Assembly: GCA_015178975.1 (NCBI GenBank)
Contig: WHVD01000033.1
Span: forward strand, 1-64,000
Direction: 5' to 3'
DNA from: Hysterangium stoloniferum
Lineage: Eukaryota > Basidiomycota > Agaricomycetes > Hysterangiales > Hysterangiaceae
Length of the DNA stretch: 64,000 bases
The notes beneath the pieces are model-generated. The model was not told the DNA's origin. It saw only the letters and a list, made by a program, of their open reading frames with translations, and made no database searches. Every line of letters begins with the position of its first letter. Within the stretch, counting starts at the first letter, position 1. Below, in pieces: positions 21,869-32,441 of this stretch. The translations under genes were made by a program, and so were the position numbers.

Positions 21869-22712
21869 ATATTGCCCGTTATCTCATAGAATTTCATCAC
21901 ATCTCACCAATTTTTGGCTTTGTGTATATCGTGGAAGCGATCTGCCACGTCAACTATCTGTAGGAGCTCACAGCGATCAGAGATTACATTGAATTCTGGT
22001 TACAACCGTGCGTCCCCACATCACATCATTTTATCCCGCCCACCAAATGCATAACAGACAAAGTCACCGGCCGCTAATTTCCTCTTCTGAACATCCTATA
22101 CGGCTTCTCGCGTGCTGCATCCACCAATATGCATGGTTTCGAGATTTTTCTGCAGCGGCATTGAGGGTCATATTGGACGACATAAACGTGCATATAGCGT
22201 CATTGACACTTCATCTTGATTTGGAGACATTCGATTTATTGTGGGGGAGTATTTACTCATTGCAAACCTTCTTCAACTACAGCACGCTTCTCACCGATCA
22301 CATCTGCCAGCTGAATGTGGTTTCTTCGCTCGTTGGGTCTATCCTACGGTATGTTCACAATATGTTACCTTATAGCATCGTCTTACATCCGCCCATGAAA
22401 CTGTCCTACCAGTCTCGTTCTGACCCACACGAGTCCTAATTGGCGTCTCCTTATGTGTGGTAATCGAATAATCGCATTGACTCTGAAACTGATAGTTGGA
22501 TCTTCCGAGCCCAAATCCACATGTACCACAGTGCGCAGTCTCGATATCATCCCCCTGCTCGCTTCTCTTCTTCCACATTGTGACATAATGCACAGCTCGA
22601 GCAATGACCACTGCATCAGTTACCCGCCCAAGTGTTTATATTTGACCGCACGTTCCTTCCTTTGCGTGTTCGCCACACCTTCCACTCATGTATCGGTAGG
22701 GTCTAATTAGAG
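21869..22712 (+). pseudogene. NETT family fragment, exons 3-5
   Basis: Starts inside E3 (ARYLIEFHHISPIFGFVYIVEAI) next to partner sequence. Intron of about 50 bp, then E4 with HPIRLLACCIHQYAWFRDF and DDINVHIASLTLHLD, then the GTACGG-type donor, and E5 (22453-22710) with RIIALTLKLIVGSS and ending THVSVGSN. E4 and E5 are open. The E3 part has small losses. No promoter or exons 1-2. Confidence 0.65.
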
Positions 22713-23780
22713 CCTCATATCAGTGTTGAAGAAACATGGTTGGCCCGACACCGGTCTTGCACCATAAATTGGTTACCCCTTCTAATCATTTCTCTTCGAT
22801 AATGCCGACACGACTCAACCAAACCAGGAGGAGTTCAATAGCGTCGGCGTTTATTCTTTGCCGCTGTAATCCTGACCGCATTACCACATGGACCTCATCG
22901 CCGATCATGCTATCATTATCTCCCTATCGCCATCACACTGTTCCTCCGACTCGATTGAAATCTACGGTCTCACCTCTCCGCCTTGACCCCTTTTGTTCTT
23001 CCTATTTCTTGTTCCTAAAACCCCAATTAACACCGCTCCACTGTTGACTGCAGGTATATTAGATTGACAATTGTCCTTTCCGAGGGTAGTTAGTTATTCC
23101 ACCCCCTACCAGATAGCTATCATGTTCTCCCCTTATGATCAACAAAGAGAACTTTGTCCTGTCCGTTGCTGACTGAGTGAGGCTGATACCAACAGCCTTT
23201 CAGCCGCTGTGGTTGGGGATGTTATAAAGCTATATAATTTGAACATATGTAAGAACGCATATAATCACTTTGTATCATCGCCGCGAGCTCTGCAATTGCC
23301 CCATCCATGTGTTGAAAACATTTGGGGGCACTAGCCGTGGGTAGCCTAACATCCGAATCATGAACAATACTTGTTTTAAATATGATATCATTGAAGGTCT
23401 GAAAAGGCCTCCCCCATTGCCATTTCGATGCCTTTCTCATTCTGGCTCATCATACCCTCAGGCCAGTGTTCAATCGACAGGTTCTATGATCTTAAAACCA
23501 CAGGCCTTCACACCGTGCGAGGCAATGCGTTAGGGAAATTCTTTAAACCAATTCTCTTCCATTGAAAACTTGACAATAAAGCTGTCATAGGGCCACAAAA
23601 TATAAGAGCGCATACAGTCACTTTTCACCATTGCCGCGAGCTCTACAGCTTCTACGCATTGATGCCATACATGAGTTGAATATACTTTTGGACACCACCC
23701 GTGGATAGACTATTTATAAATGACAATCATTTCAAATAGAACACGCCCTGGAGAGTTGTATGAAGCTACATAATTTGAGC
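22713..23780 (-). pseudogene. Partner gene copy, interrupted by an LTR
   Basis: The minus-strand 3' part is split by the LTR at 22865-23202. Upstream of it 23222-23440 reads TFNDIIFKTSIVHDSDV, APKCFQHMDGAIAELAAMIQ and SDYMRSYICS. Farther on, near 23540, the frame reads MEENWFKEF with TGG, where all other copies seen have TAG. A likely intron of about 57 bp (gtatga...tttcag) joins the two parts. Best evidence in the window that the partner strand encodes protein. Confidence 0.55.
22865..23202. mobile_element. Solo LTR, 338 bp
   Basis: Starts TGTAATCCTGACC and ends CAGCCTTTCA, flanked by gccgc at 22860-22864 and 23203-23207. Its ends match the LTR at 28761-29128 (TGTAATCCTG; TGAGTGAGGCTGATACC shared), so they are one family. 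No internal region. Fossil. Confidence 0.8.
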
Positions 23781-24110
23781 ATTGCTGACGAGAATTGTGT
23801 GGATGATACCTTTGGCTTTGACAGTGATTGCTGTCGTTTTCGCGAGTATACTAAAGTATAATTGTCGTCAAGAGTGATCCTAATGGTATTCCGAAGAAAT
23901 AGTTTTGTCCGTTAGTCATCCCAAAGAAATTTTGAGGAACAATTTTTTGTTGTCCTGCTGCACTTGAGATTATCGTAGACCCATAACATTATGATGCATT
24001 TCCTTGACGAGTTCATATATTCCGCCCATTTGTTTATGAAGATAACCAATGATCAGCTTAGCGGTGTATATAGACTCAGAGTACCTCGTCATTTCCTTGA
24101 CTGAAAAATC
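23781..24110 (-). pseudogene. D-module before NETT copy 7
   Basis: Short version of the D-module; the sequence around 23790-24060 matches 30600-30836 and 2260-2640. No long frame. It merges with partner-gene sequence at about 23780 (loss of the E5-like modules). Confidence 0.4.
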
Positions 24111-25086
24111 AGCAAAAACGAGAAAATGAAGGATAGATTGAGGTGACAAACGCAGAGCTGCGCTGAAACCATTGTGTGGGAACGAAGAGGGACCGTCACA
24201 GCGACCTGAAAGGGCATAGTGGAATGGGCAGCAATGAAGGGTGCAGAAAGATGGGAGGAAAGGGGAATGTGTAAGCATAGCCCAGCATGGTGAATCTTTG
24301 CACACCGGAAATGATCCACCTGCAATACGTGAAGCTCCAGGGGGTCACAGTGTTTGATATACCTTGCTATCGACGCTTTGAAGAGCAACGTCCACGCATC
24401 AGTAGTGTTGACTTGGGGCGAAACATTCCACTCAGACAGACAGGATGATAATAGGGTTAGCTTTAAGTAAGCGTTGCCTGACACGGGAATATAGTTAGAA
24501 TCTGTTAAAACACAGCCGGATGGATTCGTCACAATCAAGGATGTGGTGAGGGCGAATGAAGAAATCACGTTGCCTACCATTAGCGGGACTAGGCCATCAC
24601 TTACCCTGGGTGTCTCCTCAGTAAAAGTCTGTCAAATTAACCAAGACGTGTGCAATCTCCCTAGACATAGCTGAGGCTAGCAGCGCCAACCGATGGCATC
24701 GCTCTAGACTACATTTATATTATACGTGGCAGTGTCACTTCTTGATATCAGAAAAGCCGGGCATCGCTCAGGACTGCATTTATATCATACATGACAATGT
24801 CACTTCTCGATATCAGAAAGGCCGTTTTGCTTTCAACTCTGACGCTCGAGAATGCTAGACACACTATACTATGAGGTGACAATCGACTAAACAATATTAG
24901 ATGCTGTATGAGCCTTCAGTGGAAGGCGTAAGAAGTAGCAAGGTAACCTCGTTACACTGGAGCCTATAAGATTCAAGGATGGTGAAGGAACCATGTGTAC
25001 GAAGGCAGAAATGAAATGCTGTGTATCCTGTGTAAGCACGGTCAGAAGGCTGTCCCTTGGTGGAATTAACTCTCCGACCGATGGCG
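24111..25086 (+). other. C- and U-modules of NETT copy 7
   Basis: C-module 24111-24640 and U-module 24640-25086, the latter with a short internal duplication (ctcaggactgcattta-type words at 24695-24810 occur twice). The minus strand is open for 163 codons at 24089-24580, the longest frame seen in any C-module copy. Confidence 0.45.
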
Positions 25087-25137
25087 GCATAAATGCGAGG
25101 TACCCCCTTCTAGTGTAAGTAAGACTGCTACCCACCA
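25087..25137 (+). promoter_or_regulatory. Core promoter of NETT copy 7
   Basis: TATA-like gcataaat at 25087-25094, leader with tagtgtaag, and ATG at 25138. Confidence 0.5.
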
Positions 25138-27263
25138 ATGTCTCCTTTAAACGAGACGACTCTGGGGAATGACGATTCGGCTACGGCTGGGATTTACCTT
25201 GAAGACATTGAGCAGCTACCACCCTTAGTTTCCCCGGGTGTATTGAGCTCAGAGAAACGGGACGAGATCATTAAAGGAATGAGAGAGATATTCAGGGAGA
25301 AGCTTCAAGAACGATGGCGCTGTAACGAACCTGGCCATTGTTTGTGTTATCGGGCCCCCGATGATGAGCAGCACATACGGCTGTCTGCAAACCATATAGG
25401 GGTCTGGGTTGACGAGTTGGTGAGTAAATATAATGCTATTTCCAGCGTGATCTGTGTCAGATGAAGCACATTTCAGTGTCAAGGAGAAACGACCTACCAT
25501 GAGCTACCCACTGTTGTTAAGATATCCACCAAAACGACATCCAACCTCAGCCCGTATCACAGTCATGCAGAGGACTGGGGAATGATCTCAGGGAGTCTTG
25601 AAACATCGTCAAGTATTGGAATTGGCCCCAGGTATCACTGTGGAATCGGTTTGGAAAGGGTTGGGATGAAAGTCCTCCACAGTGCGAAGAAAGCTTCACT
25701 GATGGCAAAGCTGACAATATACGGGCAAATCATAAGTCAATTGTCTCAAGACAGTGCCTGTAGCAAGGTTCTACACAAGCATCTCACCCCGCCAAGATTG
25801 GGAAGACTAGTTCAAGAGAGTGTTGATTTAGCGAGGTAGGGATACTTAGCGTCAATCATTGAATACACTGGAATTACTCACGTTCCTTTGTAGGCCCACA
25901 TACCCACCTCAAATTCGGAAACGAGCATGGATGGTTTTAAATGAGTACTTGGTGCCTTCACTTTATATGCGGCGAAGTAGCAAAGGTCACACTACGCAGC
26001 TTATGACATCCTTGGCTTCGGCCTTCAAGTGGTGTCCCGGCGTCCATTGGTTAGGTAGAGACGCGCCACCTGCCATCGCGGCACCTGCGGATTACGTCAT
26101 CGCTTTACAACGTTTTAGTCAAGTCACCGCTGCACACCAACTTTGATGAGGTTGCGTCTGTTAGAATTACAGGCAGGGGATCGCAGGTAAGCAAGAAGTT
26201 TGCCAACTCTGTTGCAAACGCATGTAGATACAATCATGTAGCTGCTCTATTTAACTAAAAGGAACAATAGATTTTTGTGACACAATATAAAAGTGGAACA
26301 AAAGAATAATAAAACAAAGGGACAAGCTAACAACAATGGGGTGGCTTAACTCATCTAGCACATTGTGCATGCTCACATAGTCCATTATTCCAACAGCGTC
26401 AACATTTATCGCCGGTTATCTATCAGAATCTCATCATGTCTCAGAATTTGACCGGCTCCTATCCTTTTTTGGCCTTATGTATATCGTAAAAGCTATCTGC
26501 CCCGTGCGTCAACTATCTATAGAGGAGCTCACGGCGATCAGAGCTTGCATTGAATTCTGGATACAACCGTGCGTCGTGACATCACATCATTTCATCCGCC
26601 CATAAAACCATAACAGACAAAATTACCCATACCGATTTACCTCGTATGACTATCTTACACGGCTTCTTGTGTTTAATTGCATCCACCAAGATGCATCGTT
26701 TCGAGATATTGCTGGAGCTGCATTGAAGGTTTTAGTGGACGACATAAATATGTATACAGCGCCATTGACACGTCATACTGATTCGGAGATATCATATTCA
26801 CTGTATCGGAGTATGCGGTCCTTGCAAACCTTCTTCGATGACTGCACGTTTCTCACGGATTACATCAACCAGCTGAATGTGGTTTCTTCGCTCATTGGGC
26901 CCATCGTACATGTTCACAATATTTGACCTTGTAGCACCGTCTTACATCCGCCTATGCAACTTTCCTACCAGTCTGATTATGATGGAAGCGGCTCTGAATT
27001 CCGCGCTCTTGCATTCTGCCGAGATAATAATGATGGTTACTCTGAAAGTGATAGCTGAATCTTCCAGGCCCGAATCCGCGTGTACCACAGTGCGAAGCCT
27101 CGATATCATTGTCCTGCTCGTTTCTCTTCTTCCACATTGTGACATCATGCGCGTTTCGAGACATGACCAATCCATCAGTTACCCGCTTGAGTGTTTAGAT
27201 TTGACCGCACGTGCTTTCCTTTCCGTGGTCGCCACACCATCCACTCGTGTGTCAGTAGGGTCT
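25138..27263 (+). pseudogene. NETT family copy 7, exons 1-5, interrupted by a solo LTR
   Basis: E1 25138-25419 (94 codons, open), intron 25420-25476, E2 25477-25835 (open), intron 25836-25893, E3 from 25894. E3 shows a frame slip near 26090 and is then split by the LTR at 26159-26395, resuming at 26396 to 26568. Intron 26569-26616, E4 26617 to about 26910 (open), E5 26972 to about 27263. The E4 donor is lost, and the stop in the end palindrome is changed to GAG. Exons 1-2 are among the best preserved in the window. In E1 the motif reads CNEPGHCLC. Confidence 0.75.
26159..26395. mobile_element. Solo LTR, 237 bp, copia-like ends
   Basis: Starts TGTTAGAATT and ends TTATTCCAACA, flanked by gcgtc at 26154-26158 and 26396-26400. 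It lies inside exon 3 of NETT copy 7. An inner stretch (tagatac..atg.., taaaggaa-type words) resembles the LTR at 12256-12504, suggesting one family. Fossil. Confidence 0.8.
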
Positions 27264-28550
27264 AATGAGACCCCCATATCAGTGGTGGAGGAACATGGTT
27301 GCCCTGACAAAGGTCTTGCACCATCGATTGGACACACTCGCTAATCATTTCTCTTCGATAATGCTGACACATCTCAACCAAACCACGAGGAAACAAATAG
27401 CGTCGCCCTTCATTCAATTTACTTTGCAGCTGGGGTTGCAGGTGGTATAAAGCTATATTATTTGAACCTATGTAAGAACGCATATAATCACTTTGTATTA
27501 TCGCCGCCAGGTCCGCAGTGTCCCCACACATGCGTTGAATACATTTTGGGGCACTAACCGTTCCTATACTAACATCTGAATCATGAACTACATTTGTTTT
27601 AAATACGATGTCATTGAAGGTCTGAAAAAGGCCTCCCCCGTCGCCGTTTAGATACATGTCGCGTTCAGGCTCATCATACATTCAGGCCAGTGTTCAATCG
27701 ACAAGATCCATTATCTTCAGACCAAGGGCCTCCACACCAAGCGGGGGAATGTGTTGGGCGGATTCCTTAAACTATTTTTCTTCCATTGATCACTTGACAA
27801 TCAAGCTCCCATAGGTCGAGAAAATACAAGAGCGCATATAGTCATTTTTTTCCATTGCCAGGAGCGTTGCAACTTGGACGCGTTGATGCCATACGTGAGT
27901 CGAATACACTTGCGGGGACCACCCGTGGCTAGACTGACATCCTATCCATAAATGACAATCATTTCAAACGGACTGCGGACTTGAGAGTTGTATGAAACTA
28001 CATAATTTGACGCAATTTAATAGCGAAGATATTCACTTGTAATGATCGCTGAGGTTCTCTAGACTGGTGTTGAAAATATTCCGAGGACTACTCGGTGAAA
28101 TCACATCGCATATACTAGTGATAACATGTCAATCGAATACCACTAGGACGTCTCAAAGAAGGCCTTCCCACCGTTATTCTCGTGAAATAGCCGGGTCAAG
28201 CCATTGGACAACACCATGATCAAACACCGACACATCTTCACATTGTCGTGAGCATTCACCTTAGATAAGGGAAAGGTAACTCGTGGTGATGTTAGGGGGA
28301 ATCACTTAGCAACTCAGAGCTGAAGAGGACCCACACCGACCCGCCACGTGCACAAGCCAAGCCAAGACATCTTGTGTTTGAATGTTTCAGTCGCTAGGGT
28401 CACACTACACGCCACGACGATGTATTTTACTGGTTATCCCGACATTTCACGTGCTGCTTTCATTTTTGTTCATTGGAGTTCATTCTACCGATTGTCATGT
28501 GTTGAATTGTTTCAAAATAATATCAAAAAACACATTTGATTCAATCCAAT
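27262..28550 (-). pseudogene. Partner gene, best 3' exon, convergent with NETT copy 7
   Basis: Frame 27262-27681 is open for 139 codons: TFNDIVFKTNVVHDSDV, a C-rich PKCIQRMCGD, DLAAIIQSDYMRSYIGS, YHLQPQLQSKLNEGRRY, CQHYRREMISECVQSMVQ and the end GNHVPPPLIWGSH. An intron acceptor (tttcag) probably opens the exon near 27625. Upstream, DLVD, MYFTGY-antisense and GPP-type pieces continue to 28550 with stops. Residue pattern suggests an alpha-helical protein. No known domain recognised. Confidence 0.5.
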
Positions 28551-28760
28551 ATGAAAGACAAGATACGTCGGACCCTTGAACGTTGGTTATCGTTACCTGT
28601 TCTTTCCTGTGCGTAGTCGCCACACCTTTCATTGATGTGTCGATAGCATTAACTAATTCGACTTACATCTCCATTCTTCGGAAAATAAACCCCGCAATAT
28701 AACTATGAGGGTTCCAGGCAGGTTTATCAAAAATAATGCTGGTGAGTTAGTCACTATAAT
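28551..28760 (+). pseudogene. Diverged NETT-like module, first part
   Basis: Reads RVPGRFIKNNAGELVTII from 28705 up to the LTR insertion at 28761. It continues after the LTR at 29134. Confidence 0.45.
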
Positions 28761-29128
28761 TGTAATCCTGGCCGACTTACCACACATGCAGAGCCACATC
28801 ATTGATCACTGGCCACCCCTGGCCGACTTACCAATTGCCCGTGTCACCGAGTCCCAACCTGATATTGGGCTCGATCAACAGCATTCCCCTAGTGACACAT
28901 ACGCCTGGTGGAACCGGATCAGGATCTCGAATCTCTTCTCATCTCCTTGACTCTATATAAAACCCCATATCCTATAGTGATATAATATCTTCTCTTTGAC
29001 CATTAATCCTTTCCCCACTCTTCCCTAGGGAACCTCGCATTCACCTTGTATCCTACTGATATGTAAAAGTAAAGAAAACTTAGTCCTGTCTGTGTTGACT
29101 GAGTGAGGCTGATACCGACAGCCTTACA
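28761..29128. mobile_element. Solo LTR, 368 bp
   Basis: Starts TGTAATCCTGGCC and ends GACAGCCTTACA with the perfect 5-bp repeat ataat at 28756-28760 and 29129-29133. The uninterrupted site is seen at 4815-4830 and 35500-35515. A TATA-like ctatataaaa lies near 28950. Same family as 22865-23202. Fossil. Confidence 0.85.
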
Positions 29129-29470
29129 ATAATGGTGCTAGCCAAGGAGACACTGCCAGATGTCAGCTTTAACATCGACAAAGACTCACAATACTTCACA
29201 GTCATCAATCTAGGTTGCCATCGTCACATCGAACACAGAGTTGCTACATTATGTATGCGCCGGAGAAATAATCAGTGTTCGACTGGACTCGCGTGTACCA
29301 CGGTGCGCAGCTTCAATACCACCACCATTCTCATTTCTAGCCTAGTCCATTGGGTCGTGACCCGCAACTCAAACAACGAAGGATCCATGATTGACTATGA
29401 AGGTCTAGTTCTCACCGCCAATGGCTTCTGATGCGTCGTGGTGACACCTTTCACTGGTGCGTGCGTATCG
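29129..29470 (+). pseudogene. Diverged NETT-like module, fullest copy
   Basis: 29132-29431 is open for 99 codons (MVLAKETLPDVSFNIDKDSQ ... LACTTVRSFNTTTILISSLV ... LTANGF). The second half aligns with NETT E5 (ACTTVRSLDTIPILVSLL) and ends shortly before a CVV.TPF-like tail, as E5 does (CVVATPS). This supports an ancient duplication of the E5 region within the repeat unit. Confidence 0.5.
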
Positions 29471-30480
29471 TCTAATTCTAACATGATCTCAGTTTTGAAG
29501 AAATATGGTTGCCCAGGGGAATCTCTTTCTCGATCAATTTGACTCGATTTTAATGATTTCTCTTCATATCTGTAACCGTATTTTCAAGCCACACATAGGT
29601 TTGATCCATTTTAAGAGCGCATACAGCCACTTTTTCCCTCACAGCATGCTCCACAACTCTCTCTCTCACACATGTTGAATATATCGGCAGGTTCTAGCCG
29701 TTGCTAGAACCACATCCGATTCATTAACGACCATCCCATCATATTGAATACCACTACCAAATCTCGAAGAAGCCCCGCCACCTCGGTTCTCACGTCACTT
29801 ACCTAGGATTACACGAAGGAAGTCATTAAAGAATAACAGAGAACAGTAGGAATAATCACTGATCCATGACAACATTTCTCTCGTTCACGCGAATCTTATC
29901 TTCAAAATCCATGTTCAATCTCCAGGGTCGGCGATCTTATACCCCAAACCCTTGCAATAAACAAGGGCCTTTAACCAATATTCAATATCATGGTGGATGG
30001 AATAAACATAAATATGACATCCTCGGGGGGTCATATTCATTTTTCGACATAGCAATCACTGTCGTAAAGATTTTTCACCTTGCTAACCTTCTTCAATGAT
30101 AACACGGTGCTGGTCTCCATTCACATCAACTTGGGTGGGTTCATTACCTCACCAGTCCATTTCTGATGTAAATGACTTGGAGACCACATTGGCCATGGGC
30201 GTCGGCTCTCAAAGGAATAATTGGGGCTATACTGAACTAATAGCTGGACCATCTGACCAAGAATCTGCATGTACCAGGGCTCTCTCCCCTCACCATTCTT
30301 GTTTGTTTCCTTGCACATTAAGGGACAATGTGCATCTCAACGACCTAGTTCAACCTTGAACCTCTTGGGAATTTAGTTTCTATCCTCATTCCTTCCTTTG
30401 CACGGTGGACACCTTTCACTGGTATATTGAAAGCAAGCAAGGAAGAGGATAATGTCTTTCCTTTTTCATTTTTTTTTTCA
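29471..30480. pseudogene. Heavily decayed partner- and NETT-like remnants
   Basis: 29500-29800 resembles partner sequence on minus (decayed). 30080-30150 has an E4-like piece (ctaaccttcttcaatgataac...). 30180-30420 has an E5-like piece (ELIAGPSDQESACT). Only fragments are recognisable. A relative in reverse lies near 51930-51980. Confidence 0.4.
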
Positions 30481-30836
30481 GGTCGCTTTGGCGGCATTAA
30501 TAGTTGCATAAACCTACATCATTTGAGTCGAGTTGAAAGCTCATACAATCACTTCTTATGCTCACTGCAACTCTGGAATTCATTGCTGATGATGATTGTG
30601 TCGATGATACCTTTGGCATTGTAGGGCTTTGTGTTTTGTGACTAATAATTAAATATATTGTAAGACTATATATATACGTCTCATGGCAGCAAATATTCCT
30701 GGACGGTTTCTGAATCAGTCTGAGACCGGGTTCGACCATTGCCACTGGCTTTGAAAGGAATTGCTGTCGTTTTTGGTCTGATACCAGCATACCGAAGTAT
30801 AATTGTTGCCAAGAGTGATCCAAATGGTATTCAAAC
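30481..30836 (-). pseudogene. D-module cut by the DIRS-like fossil
   Basis: Minus-strand frame with AVSIRSDCMSFQLDSNDVGL. The plus strand reads INLHHLSRVESSYNHFLC. Similarity to other D-modules (18180-18480) stops at about 30836, where the retroelement fossil starts. Confidence 0.45.
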
Positions 30837-32140
30837 GGAGACCAAGGGTATTTGCTAAGCCACTGGTCCATTCAAGAGCTGCATGGATGAGGGGAAGTGG
30901 GGTATGTGGCTTGAAAATCTGCAAAAAATCATCCAAATAATGCCGAATGAAGGCAGGAAGATGGCGGTGTAAGATCCAGTGGAGGCCCTCAGAGAATAAG
31001 TTGAAGATCTATGGAGCAGAGCACAGACCAAACATAAGGAATAGCTCATAATAAAAATTTCCTGCCCAATGGAAACCCAGTAGTGGCCAATCAGCTGGTC
31101 GGATAGGGATGTGACGAAAGGCTTGTTCGAGATCCAATTTGAGCATGATCGATCCAGGGCCAGACTCAATGAGATCAGTGATGGCAGTCTGAAACATATC
31201 ATACTTAATAAGTGCTTCAGAATCTGGTATACCATCATTGACGGAGGAGCCACGAGGCCAAGAGAGATGATGGATCCGGCGAAGTTTATGGGAATGCTTT
31301 CGTGCAGCGACACCCAGTGGTGAGGAGCGGAAATGAGGTAAAGGTGGGGATAGAAATGGACCTCGAAGTCGCCCACGCGCGAGCTGGGTGTCAATATCAG
31401 AAGCAATTGCATCGGGGAAGGAGGAGGCAGTAGGGAGATTAGGACATGATTGGCTACATGCCCTGTCACCTCTGAAGCCAATGTCACAGCCATGGTCAAT
31501 GATGTGCAGTAGTGCGACTACAAACGGTCGGTCCGGATAGTCCGCCAAGAAAAAGGCCCATGCATCTCGGTTGAGGGTAGAGGATACACGGGGAAGCGTG
31601 GAGGATACACGGGGAAGCGTGGAGGCATCACCCGGAGATGCATTGATACGGGGATCGGAGTTGGGGCGTGGCGGAGGATTCCCTCGAGGGGGGAAGAGGT
31701 GAGCATGGGGAAGCAGGAAGTCGCCATCAGCAGGGGACAATGCTAGTGCAGAGGTCCAAGATGGTTGCACCTTTGACTCGATGGAGAGGAGCAGTGGCTC
31801 AGCGCTGCGAGGTAAAATAGTGGATGTGCGAACTTCGGGGGACAGAGAAGAGCTGTCAGTGGATAGACCAGAGCAATCGGGGGAGGGAAAGATGTCCTCC
31901 AATGGGAAGCCGGGAATAAGTGGGCCGGCGATAATAGTGGGTGCTGCGGACTCGTCACAGAGGAGCGGACTTAAATGTTGTCCAAGCTCGGGAGGTGGTT
32001 GGGATGAGCGAGAGCCATCCTGGGAGGGAAAGACGTCCTCCAATGCGAAGCCGGGAAGAAGTGGGCCGGCGATAGTAATGGGTGCTGCGGACTCGTCACA
32101 GAGGAGCGGACTTAAATGTTGTCCAAGCTCGGCACCGTAT
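30837..32140 (-). mobile_element. DIRS-like (tyrosine-recombinase) retroelement fossil, partial
   Basis: A minus-strand frame (about 31009-32140) gives a proline- and serine-rich N-terminal part, then RRIHHLSWPRGSSVND and LDLEQAFRHIPI. These are typical of the fingers and palm of reverse transcriptases of DIRS-type elements, in which a conserved IHHLS..G.SVND region precedes the catalytic core. Downstream motifs (a YLDDF-like site, antisense near 30930) lie in other frames. The piece is a fragment: the recombinase and termini are not seen and it is broken. The N-terminal part contains a tandem duplication (about 31945-32135). It is inserted between D- and U-module sequence. Confidence 0.65.
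31948..32135. repeat. Tandem duplication inside the DIRS-like fossil
   Basis: Two copies of a block of roughly 120 bp (starting at the sequence for LGQHLSPLLCDES) lie side by side with few differences, and a shorter 21-bp repeat lies near 31585-31620. Confidence 0.5.
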
Positions 32141-32390
32141 TGCAACTCTGACGCTCAATAATGCCATAAATATTATGCAATGGGGTCACAATTGACTAAA
32201 CTATTATATTAAATGCTGTGTGAGCCTTGAGCAGAAGGCGTAAGAAAGTAATGAGGTAACTTAGTGCATTGGAGCCTTTATGGCGGGTGAGGGGATGTTA
32301 TTTACAAAGGCAGGGATGACAGGCTGTGGATCCTGCGTAGGCCCGGCCACAAGGCTGTACCTTGGTGGAATTAAATTTCCGACTGACTGC
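32141..32390 (+). other. U-module of NETT copy 8
   Basis: Resumes the U-module at gcaactctgacgctcaataatgcc, aligned with 661-900. The C-module and the start of U are missing because of the fossil insertion or a deletion with it. Confidence 0.5.
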
Positions 32391-32441
32391 GGCATAAAAG
32401 CTCAGAATCTCGTTTGAGTGAAGTACGACTGCTACCCACCA
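32391..32441 (+). promoter_or_regulatory. Core promoter of NETT copy 8
   Basis: TATA-like ggcataaaag at 32391-32400, leader ending in cccaccA and ATG at 32442-32444. Confidence 0.55.
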
